Source: Pochonia chlamydosporia 170
Taxonomy: Eukaryota > Ascomycota > Sordariomycetes > Hypocreales > Clavicipitaceae
Direction of reading: 5' to 3'
DNA: 64,000 bases
NCBI RefSeq assembly: GCF_001653235.2
Contig: NC_035790.1
Span: forward strand, 4,402,001 to 4,466,000
The translations under genes and the position numbers were made by a program. Shown in pieces: positions 10,524 to 22,495 of this stretch. Each line of letters starts with the position of its first letter. The stretch's first letter is position 1. The notes beneath the pieces are model-generated. The model searched no databases and was not told the DNA's origin. It was given only the letters and a program-made list of their open reading frames with translations.

Positions 10524-13500
10524 CTGTCATTGTCTAGCAGATATACAGCGCCGGGACGAGATCAAGAGAGCGCAGCCGTTGCAGTGATGTATGGGGCTAA
10601 TGGATGGTTACACATCGGACAATCTGCATATGAATCTCGACGGACGGCTGCATGGAAACCAAGTGAGGAAGTAAGCTTCACCGCAGGAATATAGAAATAG
10701 TCGACTGCCGGTGATGATAGTTCAGAGCGTAAGAGCGTTAAAAAAGGCTACATGTATGTCGTTGATCTTACTTCGTGTGCAGATGGAACGGGTCCGTTTG
10801 AATCAGTGGTAGTCCGCCTACCTCACCTGACACCTTGCACATCTCAACGACAGCCTCCACATGTATTTGATATGGCGAATAGCGATGATGGCGAAGGAAA
10901 GTATTTGAGCATCAACCTCTAGTTAAACAATATTTCTGGAGACAGCACATATGCATTCCTATTACTCCCTGTGCAGATTTGGAAAATAGAAGGCGCGATT
11001 CCTGATAATCCTGGAAAACGCCCTATGTCCCAGCCCAAATTCCTTTGCAATGATCTACCTACGCATGCAGACAAAGAAGATATTTGGCTGAGCGAGTCGC
11101 TCAGAACATTGAAGAATGAGCAATGCATGGAAAGCCGAATACATGTCAACTGGTAGAGTCAGACGGCAACATTCAATTGGCAGATGCCTGGGCTGGGTTG
11201 TGGGGGCAGGGGAGACCAAAACATGAAACAGTCAATCTGGTTGTTGTACCTCGGTGAGGGACCAGATCACCCATCATCAACACATGTGCCCCCGACGCCC
11301 AGTTCGGAAACATGGGGAAACCCGGGGGCTTGTGGAGAGGAATAAAAAACATGGGGCCTATGGACTGCTTTGAGTGGCTTTTTAATGGGTTGACGTGGAT
11401 GTATCTTGAAGTTCCGATGGCCTGTCAAGCCTGTCTGCAATGTGCCTACACAAGGTACTTGTACTTTGGTAACAAGCCAAGCGTCCGGTGATTGAACCAG
11501 GTCGCCGGACGGCGCCCACCGACAACGATGACATCCATTGACCGGACCCAAGTTGACGGTCCAACTTGAAGCTCCCAATCATTGATCACAATCCCCTGGC
11601 CGACACCGGTGAGATAAGAATTGGACCAAAATTTGTAAGATTGTACCTCACGAAAAGCGCCGGTGAAGGCTGCATAAGGTCCGAGCTCCGCAGGTTTTCA
11701 TCTTGCCGGGCGTCAAGTTACCCAGTCCGGGGAAGTTGTGCCGAAGATTTCTTTGTGAAGTGGTCGTGTAGCCGAATGCATGTGAGAGTCCGAGTCAGAT
11801 TTTCGAGGTGAGGTCGGCAATCTTGCACGTCGCAAGCCAAGAGGAGACGGGCCACTCTATTACATCTGACCAACCAAGCTGTCAATTTTTTTTTTTTAAT
11901 TTTTTTTTCTAAATTATAATTTTTTAAGATCTTGCGGGTCTTCCTTTGCATGTCTGGTACTCCCTATGAAAAGGTCTGGTTCGTGGAAGCCCAGTTCGGT
12001 AGGGTGCATTCACTCTCCGTGTATTGTATGTGAAAAGGACCAGACTCAATTTGGATCTGGTATTGACCTTGTTTTTGAGCTGTCAAGGCTAGTTGGCGTC
12101 TAAAAAGGTGTGCTTCCATGATGGCTGACAAGAGTCGCTGAGGCAGCCAGCAAATGCACGCCTAGGGTGTTGACACTCCGAGAGCAGACTTGGGACGATT
12201 TTATGAACTGGCAATACCAGGCGTAATACATCGAATGCAATTGTGTACTGAGCAGTTGATTTCGCTTACACATGATCGATGCAGATGATGTGCCTAGGTA
12301 ACCAATTCACGTCTGGTTGTCCGTCGTCTCTATAGATGCAGAAAAACCTCCTCCTGAGCTAGGAGGGTCCCGACTCCATGGCCGTGAATCTGATTGCCGG
12401 GGGCCATAATAAGCCCGCCACCTTTGAAGGAGGTGCGGTAAGTTTCAGGGTCAACCGTACATGCAGAAAGTCAGAGGATATGGCGACATTACCCGGCTCA
12501 TCCCATGGCCAACCCTATGTAGATGTAGGTGGTGGTCCGGAACCTGGGAGATCTTCTGGTACTCATGCTTGTGACATTGGCTTGCATGTGTTGGGAGTTG
12601 TGCTTGAGCTTGGGAATTGGGAATAGGATAGTTGTGGCCAGACACTTGAGAAGGCCGTGATCGAAAGCAGAGCCAAGTAATCATCTTCAAGCTGGAGCAT
12701 TCAATGTTTCGCGTTTGATGCTTGTGAGCAAGATGGCTCGCTTGATATTTGGCATTACGTCGTACTTGAAAGAAGGTGCCCGTGCGTACGTATTAATACA
12801 TATATGTCAAGCTCATGTCATGTTTGGTCCGGTTCTTCCCTCTCAACTACCAGGATGCTTTCAATGTTCCGGCAGAGTTGAATGTTCAAATGTTGACGTC
12901 TTCTCCAGCCAGCCAGCACACCACCTGCAAACATCCAGTCAACCAGACATTGAAGGGGACCCAGTGCCAGACCCCCATGCCACCATTGACCGTCAAGTGG
13001 TGCCATCAATGACGCACATGCACCAGACCCAACCGACCCCGGCGAAAACGCCCAGTGCCCGTTCGGTCAATTCCACCAGTTGACCCAGCCAGCACCCGAC
13101 ACATGCAGGTTTGTTGGCTCTTTGTTTCAATGTTCTTCAAACCACCAGACCAGACATCAAGCCTCCTCTCCCATGTGGTCTCCGCGCTTCTTAGGTCGCG
13201 TCTCGGCAAGCTGTAACATTCATTGTTGACCTATTCACCCGCCTGGAAGCTGCATGAGTACATGGATGCAGTCTTTCACACCATCCATCCATCAGGGGCA
13301 AAGGACTGAGCATAGGAAGAAGGGAACATTGAAAGCAACCAGACATTGAAACCCCAGATTCCCACCTTCAATGTTGGAGCTGAACATCAACTGAGGCCAC
13401 GGTAGTAGAGCCATACATATGTACGTCGTAACTCCCTACACGTATGGTTTCACAACCTATCTGCGGCATTGACATTGACAATTACTGTATCCTCTCACCT

Positions 13501-14195
13501 TGTCCCAGCTTCTCTCAGCTCTTTACCTCTCCCGCTCGCTGGATGCTCTATCAATTGATATTCTATGGGATAGGCCACGCCCACCAGACTCACTTACTCA
13601 CTCAGGCTGGTTGTCTCACACCGTTGGTTCACCTTTTCGGCCATCGCGGAGTGCCGCCTGCTTGGCCCAACCAAGAATAGATGTACCAAAAAGGCAGCAT
13701 TGGTCACAGTCCTGGCTGGTCGCCGGGTTCCTGGCAGGTGTTCCGCTGTGCTGGCTGAATCATTCCAAGAATTCAAGTCGGGTCTGGTGGATCCATGTCC
13801 CACTCCGGAAACTGACTGGACATCTGGACTGAAAGAGTCAAGTCTGGTCAAGTCCGGTCGAGTGCCTGTGACACGGAGCGATTTGATCAATTAGAACCAG
13901 GACCAGACTGGACCAGCAGACCAGAGTGGGTGGCCACTGGCACTGGGGGCACTCAGCGCGTCCCGGCCAAAGCCGCTTCTTGCTCGGCACTGGAATCAAA
14001 TATCACAAGACATTTGATTGATCTGGAGTCCAGTAACCAGACCAGACCAGACATCAAAGTGGTCCAGGTGACAGGGCTCTTCCTCCGAATCTAGTGCCTG
14101 TCGCCCGCAGGACTGCCTCTCCACCCTGTTCGGCTCAAGGACTTACGTACCATGCTTGACTCTCCAGTCTCTGTTCTACCATACTCCGTACATCA

Positions 14196-14222
14196 GTACC
14201 AGACCAGAATAAAGTCTGGTAC
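14196..14222. repeat. 9-bp inverted repeat built from the CCAGAC word
   Basis: GTACCAGAC (14196-14204), a 9-base spacer, then GTCTGGTAC (14214-14222). It is one of many CCAGAC-containing arrangements in this desert. Another is the overlapping triple CCAGACCAGACCAGAC at 14037-14052. Confidence 0.75.
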
Positions 14223-14293
14223 CTGCCCAGGCACCCAAAGTACCAGTAGACTTGACCCAGCCTAAGGCCGTGAGTCTGGCCCAGGCGAAGCTA

Positions 14294-14380
14294 CCTAGTA
14301 CTTAAGTACCTAAGTACCTAGTAGGTACTTTCCGAGGTTGGGACTGTCTACCTAGGTACCTAACCTAGTACTTAAGTACC
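14294..14380. repeat. Duplicated palindromic block CCTAGTACTTAAGTACC
   Basis: The 17-base block occurs at 14294-14310 and again at 14364-14380. Each copy contains the perfect palindrome GTACTTAAGTAC. Between them lies CCTAGGTACCT (14351-14361). Nothing here suggests a transposon end with a gene attached. Confidence 0.75.
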
Positions 14381-15996
14381 CCGTGCCGAGTTTGTTGATT
14401 TACAGGACAGCAACAGGTTGGCGAGGCTCATAATCATTATAGTAAACGCCTAGGACCTTGACATCCTCCCTCCTCCGAATATCTAATCCGAACTACCTAC
14501 AGTAGTTATACAAGCTGCCAGGGCACAGAGCAGAGCTCGACACGGATCAACAGTGGCCATCCCAATAACACCAACAGTATCCATTGATCTGTATGAAATA
14601 CCCCAAGCCGTCGCATACGCGGATGAGTTCGATTCGCCTGTTCTCAATACCTCGAGCTACACAACATCTGGTCATTTAAACAATTTCAGAGGATCGGCTC
14701 ATCTACATACTCGGGCTTTTTCTTCCGCTTCGTCTTCGGGTTTCTGCTGTATCTCCCTAGGAACTTGCACTAGACTGGACCTTGATTTCCTCCCATTCGC
14801 AGCAAATTGCCCACTTCGGCTTCCACATGCGGCCGTTTGCGACTCGGGAGCGACTTGACAACTTGAAACTTATTGCAAACCCGGGCACAAGTCAACCAAC
14901 AAAATTATCCCATCACTTCAAGACAGACGCCAAGCGCTCGTAAGCACTCGGCTGACTGCGCTCTTCCATACCTAGGTACCTGCTCCATCGATCCTGGCAA
15001 TTCAAATCAGACCCGACAGCCAGTGCAAGTGTCAAGTCGGTGCTGTTCGCCAGTGGCACATGCTTTCAGTTGTCACATTGAAGTTAGTGCGACCAGAACC
15101 AGACCAAACCCCAGCCTCTTTTGCGATATACAAGTTTGAAGTGTCGCGCTATCAATTGGCTCATCATTGATTACTTTATCCATGCATGGCCGTTGGCGGC
15201 ATAGTTTTGTGATTGAAACTATTCTAAAGCTCGCCCTGATCTGTCGCAATTGGACCACTTGAGACTTGACACTCAGCCGTCGAAAATCCTCCAGTCGCTT
15301 TCGCAAGTTGAGCTGAACCACACCGTCTGTTCCTCACCACATCAGACCAGACTCCTCGGCTATCTCTGCTGTGGTACCTTGGCGGCTCGGTCTAGTCTGG
15401 TCTGCCCCAGGTTCCACCCACCAGACTGTGCTTCCGGTCGAGCTTGTGGTCCCGGTGTCTTGACAGTTGAAACCATTATCCTAGTGATTTAAACTGACAA
15501 CGAGGAGCCCAGGAACCACAAAGATCTGTATATCGGCTCTTCTTCTTGGAGGCAGAGGGAGCTTTGGTTTACAGATACTTGACTCTTGAATTGCGAGATT
15601 GTTGTCGCACACAAATTACACAACCACGATTAACCCCCGTGGAGTATTGAGAGGTGGTGGATTCTCTATTCGATCTGAACTTGGCAGCAATTCAACGCTT
15701 CGCCACTCAAATCCTCTCGCATGCGCCTCCTCCATATTTGACCGACTACTTAAGCACCGGGTTTGGAAACCTTTGTTTTGCCTCTGGCTATTGAATTCAA
15801 ATTGAAAGCGTCAGATGAACTGGTGACGTTTCACTGTATGCCTTACTGGTTGGGAAGAAGAAGCCTAGTATTGCTCCGCCCGGAATACCCACGAGCTTCA
15901 CCCGACGAATTTATCGCCAAAGTTCACGTCCGACTGAAGGTAGCTATGATCGCATAGTGACAAAGTCAGAGTATTACCGGATTCGTTATTCTCACC

Positions 15997-17989
15997 ATGG
16001 ACCCAGTCCACAGCTTGGCCAATGCCGCCGCCGCAGCAGCAGCAGCAGCGTCCTCGTCCGCCTCAACTCTGATGGCAGCTCGAGAAGAGGACGGCATTGT
16101 CAAAGAGCCCTTGTCTACGACTCCTGGCATTGCTTCCAATCCCCTCACAGCTGTCACGCCTACTTCACCGCCTCCCTCAACGTCGAAGACAGATGAGAGC
16201 TTGGCTCACAATTCTATGTACTCTCCAACCTCCCCTCATCTGATGCATCCAGGGAGCCCTCCTCCGCGCAAAGATACCTTGTCTTCCATCTCGACACAGG
16301 CCACGACGGCCACTTTGGCCTCTGCCGAGACCAACAACACCTCGTACAGTGCCGACACCTCCCCTAGCTTACATCAGTCTATCTTCTCAGTAAAAGACGG
16401 CTCCGACGTCTCTAACACCCGCCGAGCCAGCAGGAGACGTACCGGTCCGTTGTCACAACAATCTAGAGAGCGTGCAGCCTTAATTAGAAAGTTGGGGGCA
16501 TGTCATGACTGCCGTCGAAGAAGGGTTGCCGTAAGTGTGTTCAGTCTTCAAATTTCTCCTCGGTTGATGGAGGCGGCGGCGCCTTATTCCTGGCGATGTG
16601 ACTTCAGTCGTTGTATGGACTATATATTGTTATCCTTGCACCCTTGCTAACCACATGAGAACTTTTAAGTGTCACCCTAGTCATCATAATATGACTTGGG
16701 AAGATCTTGTGCACCGATTTCACAGATCACATAGCCCAAATCCCTCCGATATCTCTCCTTCAATGGGACTGGGACGACCCCTGAGCCCAAATTCGTCACT
16801 GAGCGCCATCCAGCAACCAAACTTCGTAACTGAAACCCAGCAAATGGACGTTGACTCGTCTCCAGCAGCACATCACCAACCTGGACGACACCCGCTTAAC
16901 GAGGCCCGGATCCGGACGCCTTTGCCCTCCGGCCCAAGGCTGGAAAAATCTCTGTCCTTACCAGGGATTGAGAGCCTCAAAAATGAATTGCAACAAAACT
17001 TGCCAAGAATACTATCAATGTCCAACCGTGGGCGGTATAATTCTGTCCAAGTATTGCTGCTCTTCTGGCACGATGACGACGATGTGACAATCGTTCAGGA
17101 TGCCGTCCGAGAGCTCGCTCACGTTTTGGAAACGTCCTACCATTATTCTCTTCACATTCAAGCTATCCCAACTGCCTCTGACGGCTTTAAGAGCTCTTGG
17201 AGGTGGCTCTCCCGCCAACTCAACGATTTCGCTGAGGATCGCGATCATCGTGACGTTTTGAAAATCGTTTATTACGCCGGACACACGTATCTTGATGGAG
17301 ACAGAGAAATGATTTTGGCTAGGTACTTATTCCCGCTCATCTTATTCAACACACTGGCTAAGGCGTGCACGGCAACTTACTTACTCATTGACAGCTCAAG
17401 GGACAAGGACAAAGCGTCCACAATTCGATGGAATGGCATGCAACAGATTTTGGAAGAGGCTTGTGCCGATACGTTAGTCATCATGGATGCAGCTTACTAC
17501 CCATCAGCAAAGATTGTGCGGCAACGAGGTGTTTTGGAACTGCTTGCTGCCTCAGCATCCGAGGACCATGCTGCGTCTCTGCGTCGCTGTGCGTTTACAC
17601 GTGGTCTTTCGGAACTGCTCAGCACTCGAGCGGCACGATCTACACCACTTTCCGTAGTAGAGTTGCATGCAATACTTTTGTCGCACTACCCCAAGATTGC
17701 CCGGGACAGCAACCTGGAACGAGAGACCATCACCACATTTCCCGTCCCCCTTCACACGATGATGTCCGGCAATTCGAGGCTGCCTTCGATATTTCTATCT
17801 CCTGTCCACCACCATAGCAGTCCGTTGCGAAATAGCTTCTCATATGAAAACTACCCGCAGCTCCACCTATCAATTAAGCTCTTGGATGACAACGTCGACG
17901 TTGAAAGCTGGAACGAGTGGCTTCGATTGATGCCCGACGGGGTTAAAGATGTAAAGATTGACGGCCCTTTTCGGCCATCTTTTAGATAA
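15997..17989 (+). CDS. Half Zn-cluster protein with degenerate caspase-like domain
   Basis: Function unknown. Three exons: 15997-16530, 16670-17322 and 17395-17989, giving 593 residues; the ATG sits in a CACCATGG context. An Ala run follows the start, then a Ser/Thr/Pro-rich disordered region. RKLGACHDCRRRRVACHP (about 164-181) contains C-x2-C-x6-C, which equals the first half of a Zn2Cys6 cluster; no second half follows, only nearby His residues. Intron 1 splits this motif. The C-terminal part (about 290-500) resembles a caspase/peptidase C14 fold. VYYAGH (378-383) matches the strand carrying the catalytic His, but the position of the catalytic Cys reads DAAYYPS (427-433). This is therefore probably a non-catalytic caspase-like domain. 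Intron 2 is 72 bases and in frame, so its retention would not break the frame. The fold assignment is inference from motif spacing. Confidence 0.8.
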
Positions 17990-18903
17990 TCTTCGTTCTC
18001 CTGGGGCAAAAAGCTGTTCTGGATCAGTTCGACCCAGGAAGACGATTCACCTTCAGTCAGCTAAGCAACCGCATGCAGGACACGAAATCCAGCATTGAGT
18101 CCATACCCTTACGAAAAGTTCTATGATCTTCGCTTATTCTTCCTCCATTACAAATTCAAGGCTGAGCTGGACTCTATATTTTTTAGATTCTAGCATTTAC
18201 GCAAATTATGTGTACGATCTTCATAAAATGGCGATCCCACGACGAGGCGCCAAGTTAGGAGCTGTCTTCTCAATGAATCATACATTTCACATCAGTCCGA
18301 ATGGGTATGCATTTAAGATACTGACTGCCATTCATATGATAACGGTATCTTGCTTCTCTGCTTTGGCCCACTCTTCCTTCCTATTAGACCCTAGGGAAGA
18401 AACAGGCTATCAGAACTGTTGCGGCTCTGGGAATTGTACTGAAGCGGTATAATTGGTCTTGTAAAGAAGACGGCTACAATTGGAGTCTGCTTGCTCCTCA
18501 CCCGAGAAGAGAGGAGAATGATAACCACATACACTTGTGCAGGTAAATGCCAGTGCCACCACATCTAATAATACGTTGCTGCGTGCGACTCCAACATTGA
18601 TCTTGACTTCACAGTAAAGCTAGCTGTACGGGCTCCTTGCATCCAGAGATCTTTTGTTGGGGGGGGGGGTGGGCACCCATAAAGGAGTGGGGCATGATGT
18701 TGCCGAGCAACCGATACCAAACAACTCCACTTACTGACAACAAACCTACCTAGGTACCTGGGTAGCTCAGCAGGTGCAACACCTGTTCCAACCCAAACTG
18801 TGAGATGTGCAAAGCAGCGCGATGTAAATCTTACCACGTTGCGCAATCTGTTTACTAACCCCCAAAACCCTTTTAGAACATAGCGAAACAAGCTACAACG
18901 ACA
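17990..18903. other. Intergenic between the pseudo-caspase and BRCT genes
   Basis: No gene supported. An open frame at 18123-18452 has no recognisable features. A run of 11 G at 18659-18669, followed by TGGG, and a CCTAGGTACCT copy at 18749-18759 lie upstream of the BRCT gene. Confidence 0.5.
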
Positions 18904-21900
18904 ATGGACTCGCCTCCGAAGAGAATGACGCGGGCTCGAGCTGCCGCTAAAGCGGGTGAGACCACTGTGAAAACAGCGAAGATCGTTACTGCGGCCGCAA
19001 AAGCTCGATCTCTTTCATCTGCAACTGCAAGCACCAAAAGCACAGCTGCAAAGAGGAAGACCAGGGCCGATGAAAACGACGACGCTGAAGACGATTTTGA
19101 CAAGTTCAACACAAGAAAAACAACGAGGGCACGTTCCACGAAGGCGTGTGACAGCGAACGCAGCAGTATCACGACCGAGGCTACTTCGTCATCGAACACA
19201 GACGTACGTCGCAGGGTTTCAAGAAAGCCTGCGGATGAAGCAAAAGCCGAAAACAGCACTGGGTTATCCAGGCTTCGAGGTCGTCCGAGAAAGACACCTT
19301 TACAAAACCCAGAACCAGCAGCCGGGGAGTCAACGACAAAAGCGACGCGGCCTCACAATAGAACCGCCAGCAAAACAAATGCAGAAGATACGAGACCCGC
19401 AATGAAGAAGACCGTCAAGTTTCAAGAAGCCGGAAAAGAAAACGTTAGTCTCGCGTCAAAAGCTAAGGCTGCAGCCAGCACGAGCGGACTACGCGTCCGT
19501 CCTTCTCGACGTGCGGCTACGGCGATGTCGAAGTCACCGACAAACTCTTCTTCTGACTCCTTTGAGACGGCCTCCAAGAAACCACTGAGCCCGAAGAAAG
19601 TGACCCAGATGCCAGTTTCCAGAGACAGGGAAAGTTCGGAAGATGAGCTGGCAGGAGGTGGCGAGCCACGGATGTTGATGAAGAGCCCAATCAAGTCATC
19701 GACAAACCAACACATCAATGACAAACCGCTCAATATTACATACGAAACGAACCAGGACAACCAAATATTGGATGCAACTACACGTGCAGCGGTTCCAGCA
19801 TCAACACTAGCATCACCGCCAAGACGACTTCCTACCTCCCCCACAAGAGATTCATTAAAGTCGCCCGCAAAGAGGCCAGGTTGCAGCGTTCAGTTACCTG
19901 GATCACTAATGAAGCCTCGGCCGCTTCCCACGGGAGACCACCAGGATCAGCCCGCTTTGTTCCAATCCCCGGCCAAAAGACCACCCTCACCCATAAAAGG
20001 CTCAGTGTATCCATTGATGGTGGGTGGCACGCCCCTTCATGGCCAGACATCAGTCCAAACCTCATTACTTCAATCCCCAGCCAAGCGAGCAATGCCTGGT
20101 ATGAGGCCGCTGGCAGATGGAGCAAACAAAAAGGACATGTTACTTGCCAGGACTCCCAAAATGCAGCCAATTGTTGCTTCAAGTTCAAACATTACTACCT
20201 CCGAGCGGCCATCACAGCTCCTCCTCGCTGAAGAGTCTCAAACTGGAGAGACTGGCGAGCCGGCAGACGACCCCTTTACCGGCCCGATCGATAGCCCCAG
20301 ATTTCCAGGGCGAATGTCTGCTGTACTTCCACGCCACGCTGACCCCCTTCTCAATGGAAATACTATGCAATATGGAGGCGATGATGAGGAACTCGATCTC
20401 TTCCGCTCCCCCGCCTCTCGAGGAAAACCCTGTTTGAGCCACAGCAAAGATTTGCTCGGCAGTCAGTCCGCCGTCGTGTCAATCGAAGCAAGTGAAGAAG
20501 GTCTCAATGCCGAGCCAATGGCGCTGGGAGAATCGGCTCGCAAAGTAGAAAACGTACACGAAGTTGGGGATCCTGAAACTCAGAAATGCTCCGAGGCAGC
20601 CGCAGAGACACATGCAATTAAAAGATGCCCGATGTTTCAACTTCGGGGGAGCGTTCTTAACCCATGTCACGACTTTGAATCTGATTTTGAGTCTGAAGAT
20701 GACTTATCTCCTTTGAAGCAGCTTCCGGTGCAGCAGAGCTGCCCGGGCCGCCGGTCCGAGAAGGGACGTAACTCTATTTATGCAACCCAAAGAGCCTCAC
20801 GAAGATCTACTCTTGGGTTGACATCTTTGGCTGAGCAGTTCGGTGCCTGGGCGCCTGTTAGCTCTAGAAAAGCGTCTATAGACCACTCGAACGTCGCCAA
20901 AGATGCACATGGCGACAGTGCTACGGCCGTTACACCGACGCGCACGGGCATCACCGACTCGGAGACTATATCCATGTCGAATTCGTTTTTCGAAGATGAG
21001 ATTCTAGTCCACTCTGGCCTAGAACAACCCCGCAAGCATGATAAAGCCCAAGCAGAGCAGGGTGTCGATGATGATGCCATTACCATGGAGGATATTGTTA
21101 TGACAGATGAAGACGTTGCTCTTGCTGCAGAAGCCAACAACATGTCTCTCATGGCGGACCACGCTGATGGCAGCAATGAAACCCAACGCCTAGACGAAGT
21201 TCTTTCAGAAGCCAGCCAGGAATACGGGGACGAGAACAAATTCCCCGTGGACCCGTCTCTCTCATCTGAAAGAGACTTAACACAGTCTACTCCCTCGCGG
21301 CCATTTCAACAGAGGCCCTATTTTACTACAACCAAAATACCCTTGAAGCCAGCAGACGATTCTGAACCAAGTCCCTGCAAGAAGCGCGGCCGTAGTGCTT
21401 CTCACATCTCTGCTGAAAGCGCCGGGAAGTTGCCTAGGAGCGCTACGGTTATTTCATACTCGCCAACAAAAGAAAAACAAAGAATGTCTATACTTTCTCC
21501 AGAGGGTCCGTTCTCTATCCAAGCCAGCGGGGATCTATGGTCATATGCCGGTACCCCAGGACGGACACCTCGTCGAGATATCAATTCAGGGCTACTTCGT
21601 GGAGCTGTGGTGTTTGTTGATGTACATACTACAGAGGGGGCAGATGCCAGCGGAATTTTCGTGGAGCTTTTAAGTCAAATGGGTGCTAAGTGTGTCAAAA
21701 CCTGGTATTGGAATCCCACCGGCTCACTGAGCAGCGAAGGCTCCACAAGTAAAGTCGGGATAACTCATGTTGTGTTCAAGGATGGTGGTAAACGAACAAT
21801 GGAAAAGGTGCGGCAAACCAACGGGGTTGTTCATTGTGTAGGGGTCAGCTGGGTTCTGGAGTAAGTTAACATTGAATTTAATTGACACCGAATAACACTG

Positions 21901-22495
21901 GATGCTATGTTGGTCAGTGCAGCCACTAATCAATCTCTGGAATAGCTGCGAGCGCGAGAACAAATGGCTCGACGAATCACACTATTACATCGACACTGCT
22001 CTGATTCCTCGGGGAGGCGCTAGACGCCGGAAGAGCATGGAGCCCAAAGCAATTGCAAACCTCAATGGAATCATCGTATCTGGGTCTACCAAATCATCTA
22101 AAACGCCAAGCACGCCAAAAAATCGGAGGGAGAGCACGATGTGGATGCACACTCCGTCTGATCAGGGCGAACAGGATGATGAAGACCTGGAATGGTCGTG
22201 TGCATTGCTCACTCCGGTACCCAAGACCCCGGCCCCGGAGACAATAGCAAAATACGCGGCCGACCTTCCTCAAACCCCGTCTTGGGAAGATGTATCAGAC
22301 ATTCCCTCTCCATTAAAACAGAGCCTTCTAACAAGGACGTGTCCACCGAAGGAAAGCAACTATCGTGATCTCGGCGAAGGGATTTTGAGCCAGGAGAAGG
22401 ATGAAAGGGTAATGATGAGGCTTATGGCGGCTAGGCGGAAAAGCCTTCAGTTCGCCCCAAAGATTGGCAGCCCTCTAGCCAAAACCTGGGAGTGA
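18904..22495 (+). CDS. BRCT-domain protein, microcephalin (MCPH1)-like
   Basis: Probable chromatin or DNA-damage-response protein. Two exons, 18904-21860 and 21946-22495, joined WVL-D-CERENKW, give 1168 residues. Most of the protein is disordered, basic N-terminally and Ser/Pro-rich. One BRCT domain lies near residues 888-1005: VVFVDVHTTEGADASG, then MGAKCVKTW, THVVFKDGGKRTMEK and VSWVLDCERENKWLDES. Its wording is closest to the N-terminal BRCT of microcephalin. SPAKR occurs three times (about residues 319, 354 and 390), with SPASR near 500, and many other S-P-x-K/R sites (SPIK, SPKK, SPTR, SPTK) match the full CDK consensus. It is thus a candidate cell-cycle-phosphorylated protein. The orthology to MCPH1 is inference; only the BRCT is conserved. 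Confidence 0.85.

Larger units (their letters stand above)
10386..15996. other. 5.6 kb gene desert rich in short recurring motifs
   Basis: No open frame here looks coding: all are short and unrelated to any family I know. The region contains a 14-base perfect hairpin (10493-10523), an A/T-rich homopolymer tract (about 11884-11927), many CCAGAC/GTCTGG words, many AACATTGAA/TTCAATGTT words, and a cluster of CTAGGTAC and GTACTTAAGTAC palindromes at 14290-14380. The last kilobase probably includes the promoter and 5' leader of the gene starting at 15997. Confidence 0.6.

Noticed and set aside
10386..15996. RIP-mutated transposon as the source of the desert
   Set aside because: The region is not markedly AT-rich and shows no degraded reverse transcriptase or transposase frames or long terminal repeats.
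18123..18452. 109-codon open frame between the pseudo-caspase and BRCT genes
   Set aside because: No recognisable domain, weak start context and no splice partner. It could be a remnant but cannot be supported.
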